Assembly: GCA_009760885.1 (NCBI GenBank)
Contig: CM019715.1
Location: 23,587,642 to 23,651,641, forward strand
Source of the DNA: Achatina immaculata
Taxonomy: Eukaryota > Mollusca > Gastropoda > Stylommatophora > Achatinidae
Length of the DNA stretch: 64,000 nucleotides
Direction of reading: 5' to 3'
Of this stretch, positions 19,657-31,619 are shown piece by piece; positions within the stretch are counted from its first letter, which is position 1; each line of letters begins with the position of its first letter. Below the pieces are notes generated by a model. That model worked only from the letters and a program-made list of their open reading frames with translations, was not told the origin of the DNA and made no database searches. The translations under genes and the position numbers were made by a program.

Positions 19657-20150
19657 GACCAAAGGAGAACAAAGAAGAACAACAGAGAGGACCAAAAGGA
19701 GAACAAAGAAGAACAACAAAGAGGACAAAAGGAGAACAAAGAAGAACAACAGAGAGGACAAAAGGAGAACAAAAAAGAACAACAGAAAGGACAAAAAGGA
19801 GAACAAAGAAGAACAACAAAGAGGACAGAAGGAGAACAAAGAAGAACAACAGAGAGGATAAAAGGAGAACAAAGAAGAACAACAGAGAGGATAAAAGGAG
19901 AACAAAGAAGAACAACAGAGAGGTCCAAAAGGAGAACAAAGAAGAACAACAGAGAGGATAAAAGAAGAACAACAGAGAGGACAAAATGAGAACAAAGAAG
20001 AACAACAGAGAGGACAAAAGGAAACAAAGAAGAACAACAGATAGGACCAAAAGGAGAACAAAGAAGAACAACAGAGAGGACCAAAAGGAGAACAAAGAAG
20101 AACAACAGAGAGGACCAAAAGGAGAACAAAGAAGAACAACAGAGAGGACG
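19657..20150. repeat. 33/34-bp purine-rich minisatellite (~15 copies)
   Basis: The unit is aggacaaaaggagaacaaag plus aagaacaacagag, with or without an extra C. The first unit overlaps a GRPKE-encoding LINE motif. The strand asymmetry produces long Lys/Glu/Arg-rich frames on the plus strand and Leu/Ser/Phe frames on the minus strand, none credible as genes. Confidence 0.97.
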
Positions 20151-20738
20151 TTGAGAAATGGAGATCTCACTTGGCCAGGAGCGGAAAAAACCTTTGCAGA
20201 AGCCTCGTGTGCCTTGGGCACTTAAGGTTCACAGAGAGTGAGAGAGAGGTTAATCATATTTGCAGCACAGTCTATGGAACGAACATTTTAAATAACATGT
20301 TCTCATGGAAACTACTAACATTTCTTAAACGTCAAACATTCAGTTGTACTGTTTTCCAGCCATAAATATTACTATCAAGCGATACTCAAGTCTGACATCA
20401 ATGCTAGAACTCTAGAGTTACAGCCGAAAAGAGATTTCAATATTTCTATTCCTAAAATGTCTATTATTTTGTCCATTCACATCTCAGAGCAAAATATGAT
20501 TCTGCAGGGTGGGCAACCTTGTCAGTCAAACGGCGAATTTGTCATTCAAGAATGGCGAACTAAGATTTTCCCACGGTTAAATGTTTCTTGGAGTTTCGTG
20601 AAGGCGTTTCCCAGTTGCATCTTGAAACCAAGAAACATCTAAGCCATACTGCGTTTATGGAGTGAATATTTTCCTATTACCAAACAAGGGCGCTCCAATA
20701 TTTCAGCCTGACTTCAAAACTATCATATGCTCCTTTTT
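20151..20738. other. unassigned sequence
   Basis: No repeat family recognised and no coding motif; short plus-strand frames of 61-64 codons only. Confidence 0.4.
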
Positions 20739-21017
20739 CCACTCCCTCATCCCTGTGCCGCTCCCTCGTCTTTGTTCCACTCCCTCGTCCTTGTTCCGCT
20801 CCCTCATCCCTGTGCCGCTCCCTCGTCTTTGTTCCACTCCCTCATCCTTGTTCCGCTCCCTCATCCCTGTGCCGCTCCCTTGTCCTTGTTCCACTCCCTC
20901 GTCCTTGTTCCACTCCCTCATCCCTGTGCCGCTGCCTCGTCCGTGTTCCACTCTCTCATCCTTGTGCCGCTCCCTCATCCTTGTTCCACTCCCTCATCCC
21001 TGTTCCACTCCCTCATT
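20739..21017. repeat. 19-bp minisatellite (~14 copies)
   Basis: Alternating variants ccctcatccctgtgccgct and ccctcgtccttgttccact, with a tendency to a three-unit pattern of 57 bp. Confidence 0.96.
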
Positions 21018-21904
21018 TGACCCTGCTATAGACAACGAGACGAAGGTTGCTACATTTGAGTGCGCTGTTCTTCTTCTTTACGTATCAGTCAATCTTTCAT
21101 GGACAGAATGATCAGAGTCCGTCAGATCTAAATACAAGATTCTTGTAGATGGAGCTGAGACTTACTTTCTGTTTTAGATATACAGCAAAATATTTAGAAC
21201 AAAAATATCAAGAAGAAATGGATTGTCAGATCTGGCATTAAATCTTTCTCGTATTATTCACATTTTGATTTTAAAAAAATATCTTTAGCATTTGTAACTG
21301 AAAAAAAAAAGATTGACATGAACATGTTTTCCCTTTGTATCTTGAACTAATTTCCCTGTAATTTTGTCATTATTTTTTATGTCATAGGGTATTTTTTTTT
21401 GTGAGCTATGAACATAGAAAGAAGGAAATTAGTTAATTTTTATAAACATTTTCATGCTTTTTTTTAGAATGGAATTTACAAGCACAAAGAGGACAAAAAC
21501 TCAAGTTCTCTGAAAAATTGGCCAGTTTTGTTTGACAGGACAGAAAAAAAGTACACCCGGCACAATGAAGAGCAAAATTTACTGGTTGTTTGACAGAAGC
21601 CAATATTCATTTGAGTATCATCAAGAATGATGTTCGCATTTATGAAATATTACAATTTAAACAAAGTGGTATTTGTGAGTACCGTCAGGGTACAAATGGT
21701 TAACTTCATTCAAATGTTTAAAACCTTTGTTAATTTATGTCTTCCTGTTTCAACAATTTCCGCATAATATGGCTAATCTTATCTTACATTCTGTGGTGAA
21801 CAGGTACATTAGAGTGCAACACCCCACCTGTAGATGACGACCACTCTCTACCTCCTTTCCCCCGTGTCTCGTCTACGCTCCTTGAAAGATGCAGTTGTTT
21901 TCCT
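21018..21904. other. unassigned AT-rich sequence
   Basis: Multiple A- and T-runs; no gene recognised on either strand. Confidence 0.4.
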
Positions 21905-22165
21905 TCAGCCACAGAGCACTGTACTTCTTCACGTGATCCCTCCATTGTGACACAGCAGCCATTGAGCACTGGACTTCTTCACGTGATCCCTCCATTGTGA
22001 CACAGCAGCTATTGAGCACTGTACTTCTTCACGTGATCCCTCCACTGTGACACAGCAGCCACTGAGCACTGAACTTCTTCACCCTTCACGTGATCCCTCC
22101 ATTGTGACACAGCAGCCATTGAGCACTGGACGTCTTCACGTGATCCCTCCATTATGACACAGTGG
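21905..22165. repeat. 50-bp tandem repeat (~5 copies)
   Basis: The unit is cagccattgagcactggact, tcttcacgtgatccctccat, tgtgacacag. One copy has a 10-bp duplication of ttcacccttcacg near 22078. Confidence 0.95.
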
Positions 22166-23404
22166 GCAACCCGGTCTCCTTAAGCCCACTTCAAGAACAG
22201 GCAAGCTATTGTAACCAGCTTCATATCCGATTCAATTCTGTGTCTTAAGATCTTGCAAGGCTTCGTCACAAGTACGCGGTCACAGATGGAGCTTTCAGCA
22301 GCAGCAACAACAACAACAACAACAGCAAAAGAAGCAGCAACTACAAATAACAACAACTGAAACAGCAAAAACAGTAACACAAAACCGACAAAGAAACCAG
22401 CGCTATCAAAAACAACAGTTTTTGAACTCACCTCTGTGAGCGACTGACTTGAATCACATCAAAGTAACTTGCAATCACTGACAAGATCCGTCTGACTGAA
22501 TAAACGAAAATGAAGAATTAATTATCAGTTATTTAAATAAAATATTACTTCAGAAAAGAATGCGCACAAATCACACGTTTTAAAAGCAATTTTTCTTGTC
22601 AAATCATTTAATCTACAGAAACAAAGGTTGTACTTCATGGACCGAAAGTTTAAAAAAACCGCACAAGAACAATAGACAGTAAACAGGCAACAATAAAGAA
22701 AATAAAACAAAAACACTGAATACATTCTGATCACATCAAAGGAAAAAAAATACTTTAGAATAATTTTGGATGAAAAGAGCAAAGCGGCAACAATGGTGCA
22801 TTAATGGACGGTTCGAGAACATCATGAACCGGAAAAGCAGGAGAATGAACCAGCTGTGAATTCCTAACAAGGGGACTTTGTGGCACAGGATGAGAGAATT
22901 GAACGGAAATAAGAATTCACACTCCGGCCATTGCGAAATATTGACAAGAATAAGGAATCAATTTATAAAAATCAAATTCGTATCAGATCTATATTAGAAA
23001 ATCAAATGCATATCAGACGTAGTAAACAGTCACAGAGAGCACAAACTGTCCGAGATAAATGCATTTACAATCAATGTCTTGTAAGAAAAATGAGATTCTT
23101 CAAGGAATCAGTTACATGACGTTTGCGGAAAAAGAAATAGTATACAGACGGTTGGAGATAGACCTCAAGATACAGCTTCATCCAAAAGTCTACATCCCAT
23201 GAGAACCTGACAAATTTTTTGTTTTTAGCAAACTTTCAGTGTAATTACAAAACATGTAGTCACATCGACAACATGTACAGACAGGCTCTGTGCTTAATTA
23301 AAATCTTGTGAAAGGGTAATTACGGAAACAAAATTAAATTGATTTTTATATTTCGGAGACATTTGGGCCTTCTTGTAGTCGTGACTGCCATAGCTAACAC
23401 GCAA
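22166..23404. other. unassigned AT-rich sequence
   Basis: Contains a short CAA/CAG-rich stretch (about 22300-22330). Frames of up to 85 codons show no motif. Confidence 0.4.
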
Positions 23405-23506
23405 GCTCAATCTAATGTTCACTTCTATCTCATTTCAATCTAATGTTCACTTCTATCTCATCTCAATCTAATGTTCACTTCTATCTCAACTCAATCTAAT
23501 GTTCAG
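23405..23506. repeat. 28-bp tandem repeat, ~4 copies
   Basis: The unit is caatctaatgttcacttcta plus tctcatct. Confidence 0.93.
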
Positions 23507-23917
23507 GTCTCAACTGGTTGCTTCCAAAGTACCAAGCGTAGTCAAGGACATGTTCTCTCCCAATTCCCAGCCAGTGAACTTCACAAAGATCACGGTCTGT
23601 AAGAAAAGAAGTCATGAAGATGTTCGCTGCTGGCAAGAAGTCTAAGATGAAGTAACAGCTTTCTTTATTGGTCTGAGAGACCCAGCCCCCATAAATTTGT
23701 TCACAAAGACGTTTTTTTTTAGTTTATTAATTAACTTGATTTTCAAGCGTTTATTGGGATAAACATGTTTGCTGTAATCTTTTTCCGGCTAAGTTATTTG
23801 TAATTCCGATGAATTATTGCTGCGTGATCTGTCCCCATCCAGTGCAGTGTGTCCATGGAACAGTCAATCTGTAACTGCTGAAAAACCGAAGTAGGCACTT
23901 GTCTGTCAAATTTTTAT
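23507..23917. other. unassigned sequence
   Basis: No gene or repeat recognised. Confidence 0.4.
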
Positions 23918-23933
23918 ATCATCATCATCATCG

Positions 23934-23960
<27 letters not shown>
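23918..23960. repeat. (ATC)n microsatellite at a LINE 3' end
   Basis: About 14 trinucleotide units with one GTC variant; equals TGA repeats on the minus strand, directly after the LINE stop region. Confidence 0.95.
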
Positions 23961-23965
<5 letters not shown>

Positions 23966-24180
23966 GCCTTTCACTCCCTTGAGAGCATAGGCCACGGATA
24001 AAGTCTCTCCAGTCATCACTGTTCTTGGAATTATTCTCTGCTTCCTTCCATGTGTACCCCTTTTCTCTGAGCACTGTCATAATTTCTCTTCTCAAAGTAA
24101 GTCTAGGTCTTCCTCGTTTTCTATTTCCTTGAGGATTCCATGTCAATGCCTGTCTTGCTATGCTGGTGTCGGGTTTTCAT
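23961..24180 (-). pseudogene. LINE carboxyl end (WNPQG-type)
   Basis: The minus strand reads SIARQALTWNPQGNRKRGRP, then REIMTVLREKGYTWKEAE, DDWRDFIRGLCS and a basic end before TGA repeats. A TWNPQG-x-RKRGRP block followed by W-x-x-A-x-x-x-x-x-D-x-W-R and LCS is a widespread carboxyl end of RTE-like invertebrate LINEs. Only about 70 codons are intact. No reverse transcriptase motif lies upstream within a few hundred bases, so this is a truncated copy. Confidence 0.78.
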
Positions 24181-24594
24181 TTTTTCTATGATGGACAGAA
24201 GAGAAATACTGTACTTAAGACCAGGGCTAGCAAACAACTGAAGTCTTGAATATTAGTCTACAGACGTCCAGTACACCACAGCTTTACATTTCTTATCTTC
24301 TGTCCAATCCATGATCATCTCTCTAAATGATCTTCTAATTGTTGACATCCTCTACTGCTTTATCTTCTTCCCTTAACTCTGGTGCTCGAAGGAAGTTCAA
24401 ACAAGCTCCCGTATTATTCAGATTCACAATGCTGAAAATGTTTGCTCTCATTGATCTTCATAGAAGACTACACGCGATCTATAAGGATAAGCGAGCTGAT
24501 GTGAGTACTGTGAAGCTGTGATCAATCACTGTGCCACTGGCAGTATCACCTAACACACACTACGATCAACACTGGGGTTAAAGGCTGAGCACTT
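24181..24594. other. probable decayed LINE sequence
   Basis: The minus strand around 24230-24330 may continue the preceding LINE, but stops and divergence prevent a firm call. Confidence 0.3.
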
Positions 24595-24790
24595 ATGAGA
24601 CAGGCCAGAGGAAAAGAGGCAGACCGCGTGAAACTCTGAAGAGGACATTGTTAAGAGAGGCCAAATTAACAGGCATAAAATCCCTTGATGAGGTTGAAAG
24701 ACTCCCCGAAGACAGGAAAAATTGGCGAACTACTTTGCGAGCCCTATGTGACGTTTAACGGCACGGGAAGGATATAAGATATAAGATTTA
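24595..24790 (+). pseudogene. LINE family C carboxyl end, copy 2
   Basis: Reads TGQRKRGRPRETLKRTLLRE, AKLTGIKSLDEVERL, DRKNWRTTLRALCDV and a stop, then ends with gatataagatataag. The same terminal repeats are seen in the insertion inside mariner. Only the last 55 codons are present. Confidence 0.82.
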
Positions 24791-24849
24791 TGAGGCTGTC
24801 TTAAGTGCAAGCAGCAGAGCACGACCGTTCTTAGTTCTAGTACTGTGAA

Positions 24850-25137
24850 GATTATGTAAAAGATAAAATCCTCTTTTCCATGATATTATTGGGGATCCAA
24901 TGCTAGACCCGTATTTCCAAGACCTCTGGCACATGAAAATATGACAGGCTCAGTATTATCACGCCCGGGCGCATTTACCTTCCCAGACTTCGCTGAAAAC
25001 CATTTTTAGAGGCCAGGTAGACCCCAGGGCCTTTTTGGAGTGGGTGGTATCAGAAACAAAAACACTACTGGAACTTGACCCCAGTACCACCAGATTATTG
25101 TTCCGAGCGCCTACCCACTCAACCAACCAGGTCACAA
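24850..25137 (-). mobile_element. tRNA-derived SINE, near complete
   Basis: On the minus strand a tRNA-like head carries TGGTTGGTTGAGTGGG (A box, 25114-25129) and GGGGTCAAGTTCC (B box, 25070-25082). The body has aaaaaggccctgggg and gtctgggaaggtaaatg, and the tail has aatacgggtctagcat. The body and tail match the headless copy at 15313-15505. Confidence 0.85.
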
Positions 25138-25527
25138 GTAGTGAAGATTACTAGATTTTTTTAAATAAGAAAAAACCACATTATTGACATCAGATCTTGA
25201 CTGCTCTCCACATCGACAGTTTTTTTATACAAAGGTGCTAAAATGCTGCGAAAATATTCCTTTCTTTTAAACAAGGGAGAAAAATGAAACAGTGTCATCA
25301 CTCAGGCAAGAAAGCACACAGTGAAAGGCAACATATCGCATACAAAATCATCACATAAATCAGTGGGTGAAAGCCGTGGCTGTGAACAGGTAAAACCTGG
25401 TTCATTTCGTCAGCTACAAAGAAGACTTCAGGAAAGAAGAACTGAAGGGCTGATCACTGTAGACGTTGGGGTCATCTCTACCGATTTAAGATGTCCAACA
25501 CGTGAAGTGAACGCCCTTGTAGGAGCT
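25138..25527. other. unassigned sequence
   Basis: An 81-codon plus-strand frame at 25321-25566 runs into the following array and has no motif. Confidence 0.35.
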
Positions 25528-26655
25528 GGAGTCTCCACGTGGGCACGACAGCTAGTTCTGATTTAGATAACATTGGAGTCTCCATGTGGGCACGAGAGCT
25601 AGTTCTGATTTAGATAACACTGGAGTCTCCACGTGGGCACGACAGCTAGTTCTGATTTAGATAACATTGGAGTCTCCATGTGGGCACGAGAGCTAGTTCT
25701 GACGTAGATAACACTGGAATCTCCACGTGGCCACGAGAGCTAGTTCTGATGTAGATAACATTGGAGTCTCTACGCAGGCTCGAGAGCTAGTTCTGATGTA
25801 GATAACACTGGAGTCTCCACGTGGGCACGACAGCTAGTTTTGATTTAGATAACATTGGAGTCTCCACGTGGGCACGAGAGCTAGTTCTGATTTAGATAAC
25901 ACTGGAGTCTCCAGGTTGGCTCGAGAGCTAGTTCTGGATTAGATAACATTAGAGTCTCCTTGTGGGCAAGAGAGCTAGTTCTGATGTAGATAACACTGGA
26001 GTTTCCAGGTGGGCACGAGAGCTAGTTCTGATTTAGATAACACTGGAGTCTCCACGTAGGCAAGAGAGCTAGTTCTGATGTAGATAACACTGGATCTCCA
26101 CGCGGGCTCGAGAGCTAGTTCTGATTTAGATAACACTGGAGTCTCCAGGTGGGCACGAGAGCTAATTCTGATGTAGATAACACTGGAGTCTCCAGGTGGG
26201 CAAGAGAGCTAGTTCTGATGTAGATAACATTGGAGTCTCCACGCGGGCTCGAGAGCTAGTTCTGATTTAGATAACACTGGAGTCTTCAGGTGGGCACGAC
26301 AGCTAGTTTTGATTTAGATACCATTGGAGTCTCCAGGTGGGCACGAGAGCTAGTTCTGATGTAGATAACACTGGAGTCTCCGTGCGGGCAAGAGAGCTAG
26401 TTCTGATATAGTTAACACTAGAGTCTCCAGGTGGGCACGAGAGCTAGTTCTGATTTAGATAACACTGGATCTCCACGCGGGCTCGAGAGCTAGTTCTGAT
26501 TTAGATAACACTGGAGTCTCCAGGTGAACACGAGAGCTAATTCTGATGTAGATAACATTGGAGTCTCCATGCGGGCAAGAGAGCTAGTTCTGATGTAGAT
26601 AACACTGGAGTTTTCAGGTGGGCATGAGAGCTAATTCTGATGTAGATAACACTGG
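25528..26655. repeat. 47-bp minisatellite (~24 copies)
   Basis: The unit is gagtctccacgtgggcacga, gagctagttctgatttagat, aacactg. Variant states (cacgaG/C, gtaG/ttaG, attg/actg) alternate along the array, suggesting multi-unit duplications. Confidence 0.97.
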
Positions 26656-26789
26656 AAGGTGGGAAAACTGGACTAGTCCTGGCGACCAGTTTCAGACTTG
26701 ACCTTGATTGGGTACTTCAGCACTGATGAAGAATGATTGTCTTCCATCAGTTTTCTTCTATGTCGTTTTTCTCAAGTTTTCCTGTGATT

Positions 26790-27030
26790 GTTAGGTTAGG
26801 TACTCCCACTACGTCCTGGTGGTACGTGGGCTATATGGCGCTAGTGTCTATATTTTCCTTGACCTGTCGGCACGCTAGAGAATGACGTGGTCAGCATCAC
26901 GCCTGGCCGCCTTTCCTTCTCGTGGTCCAGAAAATGCTAGGTACCATTTCTACATCTGGGGGTGGGGGGGCGCGGGAGTGCCTCCGGGTGGATTCGAACC
27001 ACTTTGTCACTTAGGCGCCCCTTCCTGTGA
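26790..27030 (-). mobile_element. tRNA-derived SINE, second type
   Basis: A perfect B box GGTTCGAATCC lies on the minus strand within 26986-27003, after ggcgcctaagtgacaaag. Downstream are a C/G-rich segment, then gcggccaggcgtgatgctga and gaccacgtcattctctagcg. The body differs from the 24850-25137 family. Confidence 0.72.
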
Positions 27031-27303
27031 TTATAAGATTCTGTAACTATACATAGAGTAAAACTGAAGACTGTTCTAAGACTTCTATTTGTCTTTTCTT
27101 GGCTAGTTTAATTTTCGACGACTTGTGATGTCTGTGGTAAAGTCTTCATTTCTTTTTAGTGCCAAACATCAGAAATAGGTAAGAAAGCTAAATAATAACT
27201 TAACGTGAAAACTACAAAGCAAAAAAAAAAAAACAAAACCAAATGTATCAAAGCGAGAGGTTAAACCACTCAAAATTTTCAGCTTGTATAGCCATAGGTA
27301 GAA

Positions 27304-27575
27304 TTCATTCATTCATTCAGCTTTCCGAACCGTTGCGTCTCATAGATAGCTGCAGACAAGGCTTGCCTAAATTCTTCTCTGTTCTTAGTCTTCTCCTGCC
27401 AATTGTCCAGTCCAAGGACTCGTATTTCTTCTTCCAGGTTGTCTTCACACACTCGTTGTCTTGGTCTGCCCCTTGGGTTGTCTCTGTTTATCACTTCTAT
27501 ATTGACCTTTTTTTGTCTGCCTATTCTCGTCCATCCTCTCTGAGTGTCTGAGCCATCTCAATCTGCCGTTTTCCA
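27304..27575 (-). pseudogene. LINE carboxyl end (RDNPRGRP-type)
   Basis: The minus strand reads INRDNPRGRPRQRVCEDNLE, EEIRVLGLDNWQEKTKNREE, FRQALSAAIYE and a stop, followed by GAAT repeats at 27307-27322. The preceding bases encode GRIGRQKKV-like and RWLRHSER-like residues in broken frames, consistent with a LINE LGH-type block. A truncated copy of a family distinct from A, C and RTE, not seen elsewhere in the window. Confidence 0.75.
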
Positions 27576-27607
27576 TAATGGTAGTTATAAGTGGAGAGTG
27601 GAAAATT

Positions 27608-27975
27608 TCGTAGAGACGTTGCTTGGCAGTCGTTAGGGGGGAACTGCCTCAGATATACTGGGAAACTAATCCAGGGGAGGCAAATAAGAAAAGAAACAAT
27701 ATAGTCTAGAAATGAGTCTGAGAGAATCAGGGGAGAATGTCAGAGTAAGACATCATGGACAACTAGTTAGGGCTGTTGTGAATAGTAGTAATAGAACGTT
27801 CATATTAAAGCTATAATATAAAGCCCACTAAATATTCAAACATAAGCCCCCCCCCCTCTCCAGCATTCTACTCACATCACATACAACATTCATATGACGT
27901 CCAACATTTATTATGTCGTTTTGAGGAAAGACGCTGGCGATGGTTGACGCATATCCTCTGGATGACTGGTGTCTC
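27608..27975 (+). repeat. interspersed family Y, copy 2
   Basis: Matches 19226-19610 in order and orientation, including a C-run at about 27848 and acatttattatgtcgttttg. It ends in ggatgactggtgtctcac, where a 17-bp array begins, whereas copy 1 continues into a 33-bp array. Confidence 0.78.
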
Positions 27976-28345
27976 ACTATGACTGGTCTCTCACTATGAC
28001 TGGTGTCTCACTATGACTGATGTCTCACTATGACTGGTGTCTCACTATGACTGATGTCTCACTATGACTGGTGTCTCACTATGACTGGTGTCTCACTATG
28101 ACTGATGTCTCACTATGACTGGTGTCTCACTATGACTGGTGTCTCACTATGACTGATGTCTCACTATGATTGATGTCTTACTATGACTGGTGTCTCACCA
28201 TGACTGATGTCTCACTATGACTGATGTCTCACTATAACTGGTGTCTCACTATGACTGATGTCTCACTATGACTGATGTCTCACTATGACCGGTGTCTCAC
28301 TATGACTGATGTCTCACTATGACTGATGTCTCACTATGACTGGTT
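27958..28345. repeat. 17-bp minisatellite (~23 copies)
   Basis: The unit is tgtctcactatgactgg with G/A variation in the last base. It lies between family Y copy 2 and a minus-strand LINE fragment. Confidence 0.97.
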
Positions 28346-28346
28346 C

Positions 28347-28500
28347 ACAAAATCTTCTCAAGATTCTGTTTTCAAAGATCAGTATTTGTGCTTCATCTTG
28401 TTTTGTAGTGCTCCATGTTTCTTATCCATACAAGACAACTGGTCTAATCAGCGTCTTTTATATATAGTTTGGTGTTGTGGGACAGAATTTCTTTTATTGC
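28347..28500 (-). pseudogene. LINE fragment (LIRPVVLYG block)
   Basis: The minus strand reads KLYIKKTLIRPVVLYG, a stop, ETWSTTKQDEAQILIFENRI and LRRF. This block lies just after the reverse transcriptase core in RTE/jockey-like LINEs. It borders the 17-bp array. Confidence 0.7.
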
Positions 28501-28644
28501 AACAAGTGTCTAAGGGCAAAATAAATGTTGTTTCCTGCTTGTATTCCAGTCATATAAGATAACAGACATAATCAATCACCAGAAAGAACTGAGATAAGTG
28601 AAATAAATAAAGGAATAACAAACCAAAATGGCTGTAAGAAAAAT

Positions 28645-29275
28645 AGATATAGGAAAAACTGGAAGAAGTGGAGAGTTTTGAATATCTTGGATCACTACTA
28701 ACTAATAATGGAGATACAATGAGGGAAATTAAAAGGAGGACATCTATTGCTCTTCAGAAAGTAAAACAAATAAAGAATCTGTGGAGAGGAGCAGACAGAA
28801 CCACAAAAATAAGATTTTTAAGGGCATGCATCTTTCCCATCGCAACATATGCCTGTGAGACCTGGACACTTAACAAAACAGCTGAGAAGCACATAAATGC
28901 CTTTGAATGTAAATGCTATAGAAGAGTTCTCCAAATATCGTGGACACAAAAAAGAACAAATATATCTATACTACAAGAGCTTAATATTGAAGAAGGCTGG
29001 CTAGTAAAGAGGATTAAAGAGAGAAAACTTAAATATTTTGGCCACATTAAACGTCATGATAATTTAGAGAAGACCGTATTGGAAGGATACATAATGGGAA
29101 AAAGAAAAAGAGGAAGACCGAAACGAAGATGGCTGCAAGACATCGTTGATGATCTGGAAATGGATGCAGCAGCAGCAGGCCATCTTGCTCACAACCGAGA
29201 TGCCTACAGGAGTGCTGTTTGGGAGGCAAAGTTCCGCAAGGGACATGCAAAGGAATGAATGAATGAATGAATGTG
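28645..29275 (+). pseudogene. RTE-like LINE carboxyl end and 3' terminus, best-preserved copy
   Basis: An open frame of 196 codons (28668-29258) begins inside the element, so its GTG start has no meaning. It carries EYLGS (residues 5-9), YACETW (61-66), a Cys-rich CKCYRRVL (81-88), SWT (91-93), FGHIKR (124-129), GKRKRGRPKRRW (144-155) and an end EAKFRKGHAKE. These blocks follow the reverse transcriptase core in RTE-clade proteins called endonuclease-reverse transcriptase. The stop is within ATGA repeats. Related copies: 37385-37725, 41865-42470, 50493-50870 and tails at 13101 and 63025. No start of the full element is present, so it is a 5'-truncated, probably dead copy despite its intact frame. 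Confidence 0.88.
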
Positions 29276-29696
29276 CACTAACAAGAAAATGGTACTGTTC
29301 TTTAAATATTAAAATAACTAATTACACTGTCTACGACGTCTTTTCTGACAGTTAGTCCAGAACTACAGTGCGAACTTTCAGTCTTGTAAAGTTACATTTA
29401 TTCTGATGGCAAAGTGTTGTAGAATTAATGCAAGACGTTTGTGATTTTACCGATTTGTTTCGTCGTAGATGTTACTAGGAAAATATAAGACGATTCAACT
29501 GTTTCTATACAAATATTCCAGACTGTAACCTTTGCCACCTTATTTTTCTTCCGAGAGAAACTGGGTTGCCAGCTGCGAGTGGCTGTAAGAGGGGAACTAT
29601 GGGTGTACAAACAACGCAGAATCCACACGCGCATTGCGATACATCAGACTTGAAGTGCACATTTCCAAATTCTTCCGTTGTAAGGATATGTTCTGA

Positions 29697-29697
<1 letters not shown>
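29276..29697. other. unassigned sequence
   Basis: No motif found. Confidence 0.4.
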
Positions 29698-29775
<78 letters not shown>

Positions 29776-29816
29776 CATCCATCCATCCATCCATCCATCC
29801 ATCCATCCATCCATCC

Positions 29817-29900
<84 letters not shown>

Positions 29901-29916
29901 GTCCATCCATCAGTAG
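29698..29916. repeat. (TCTA)n-(TCCA)n-(TCTA)n microsatellite
   Basis: A symmetric compound tract: about 18 TCTA, 11 TCCA and about 21 TCTA units. Confidence 0.98.
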
Positions 29917-30221
29917 TTAGGATGTGAGAAGCTATTAACAGTCAGGATGTGAGTCGACATACGGAGCCAAGATGTTAGAAAACATCAGCAGTCAGAATGG
30001 GTGACGAATATCAACAGTAAAGATGTGAGTCTACATCACAAGACGGATGTGAGACGCATATGAACTCTCTTTCGACACAGAAGTTATTATTTCAGAATTG
30101 CCCACAACGTGCAGCAAATCACACTTCTGTGTGTGCCTTTCCTGACTGAAGTGAAGTTCATGTGAAGAGCATCAATCGCAAAATGATAATTTGAAGACAA
30201 CGTACTTGCTTCTCCCGCGAG

Positions 30222-30535
30222 CTCTCTTTCTCACTCTCTCTCTCTCTACCCCCACTCTCTTTCTACCCCACTCTCTCTCCCTCACTCTCTCTACCCCCAC
30301 TCTCTTTCTACCCCACTCTCTCTCTATCCCACTCTCTCTCCTTCCCTCTCTCTACCCCCACTCTCTGTCTACACCACTCTCTCTCTACCCCCACTCTCTC
30401 TCCCTCTCTCTCTACCCCCACTTTTGCTCTCCCTCTCTCTCTACACCCACTCTCTCTCCCTCTCTACCCCTCTCTCCCTCTCTTTCTCTCTCCTCCTCTC
30501 TCTACCCCCATTCTCTCTCTCCCTCTCTCTCTCTT
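30222..30535. repeat. CT-rich minisatellite with ctaccccca units
   Basis: Irregular ctctctctaccccca repeats on a polypyrimidine background. Confidence 0.92.
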
Positions 30536-31200
30536 TGGTCCATTCCAGTCAGGCGTTGGTTGTCACTGATTTCCACAACCACCTGTCCTAAGGAGTATTT
30601 CCATAAGATATGTTCTGGACCGTTCTCCGTCAAGTAATTTGTTTTTGTTTTTGTTTTGTTTTCCTCTAGTCCTTTTTCGCTCCACTTTTCCTGTTGTCAC
30701 AAGGTGTCCCAGTAAGCCGCTTATTAAAATAACGTTATACAAAACTGGACTGTCGTGTTCTGAATTTTGCCAAAATGTCTCCCTTTGCCCAAGCCTCTAT
30801 AGCGAGCGCTTTTGATAAAAGATGATGGACTTTTTTTCCTTGATATTTAATGTCTCACGCACTGTCTACAAAGTTTTCTTCACGTTTTCATGATTATAAT
30901 AATCTTAATTAGATAGCCAAGTTTTCTTGCAGGCCAGGACACGTTTTGAATCGTATTCCCATCAAGGTCATTTTATCCTAATTAGCTTAAGCTGACCTCC
31001 TCCAATAGGCTGGACCAGGTGCCAGAATATGATACTTCCCTGGCTGAAGACTGCAGCCTCTCTGCCTCATCGATGCGATGGTTTAGCAATGATAGAGAGG
31101 AAGAAAGTAAAAAGTAAAAATAAAAACCAGTGAGATATATGACATATAAAATGTTATCCTTTTCTTTGCTTGTTTTTGTTTATAGTAAGAGATAAAAGGA
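30536..31200. other. unassigned sequence
   Basis: No gene recognised. Confidence 0.4.
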
Positions 31201-31229
31201 ATTTTCTCAGAAAGTTTTCACACGTTAGA

Positions 31230-31440
31230 TTTGCAGTTGTTATAAACGGGATGAGTAGCATGACCATACCTGGTTATAAGCGAGATGAGTAAGTACATCA
31301 CACTTGGTTATAACCGAAAAGAGCGGAATATCAGCCGTGATTATAAAAGAGAGAAATTGTATATCAAATCTCGTTATAAACAAGGTGAGTGTCATGGTTA
31401 AACCTGGTTATGAAAGAGATGAGTAGCATCCTGGGGATAT
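31230..31440. repeat. degenerate ~35-45-bp repeat
   Basis: Five loose copies of tggttataaNNgagatgagt. Spacing varies. Confidence 0.55.
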
Positions 31441-31619
31441 GTAGTAGTAACCTGGGGATATGAAATGATTATCTTAATCATCATTGTAAAAGAAATAAAT
31501 GGCACTTTGATTATGTAAGAGGTGATCACAGGCACAGCACAGTCCAAAGCTAAAAAACTTTTACATGTGTATAACTGACACCGGATTTTTTTTCTCCATC
31601 TCCACAAACCAGCAGTAAA

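Noticed and set aside
19544..20225. A 225-codon Leu/Ser/Phe-rich minus-strand frame resembling a membrane protein
   Set aside because: It is the complement of the 33/34-bp purine-rich array; hydrophobicity comes from nucleotide composition.
22280..22340. Polyglutamine-type coding repeat (CAA/CAG)
   Set aside because: Too short, with stops in the Gln frame shortly before and after.
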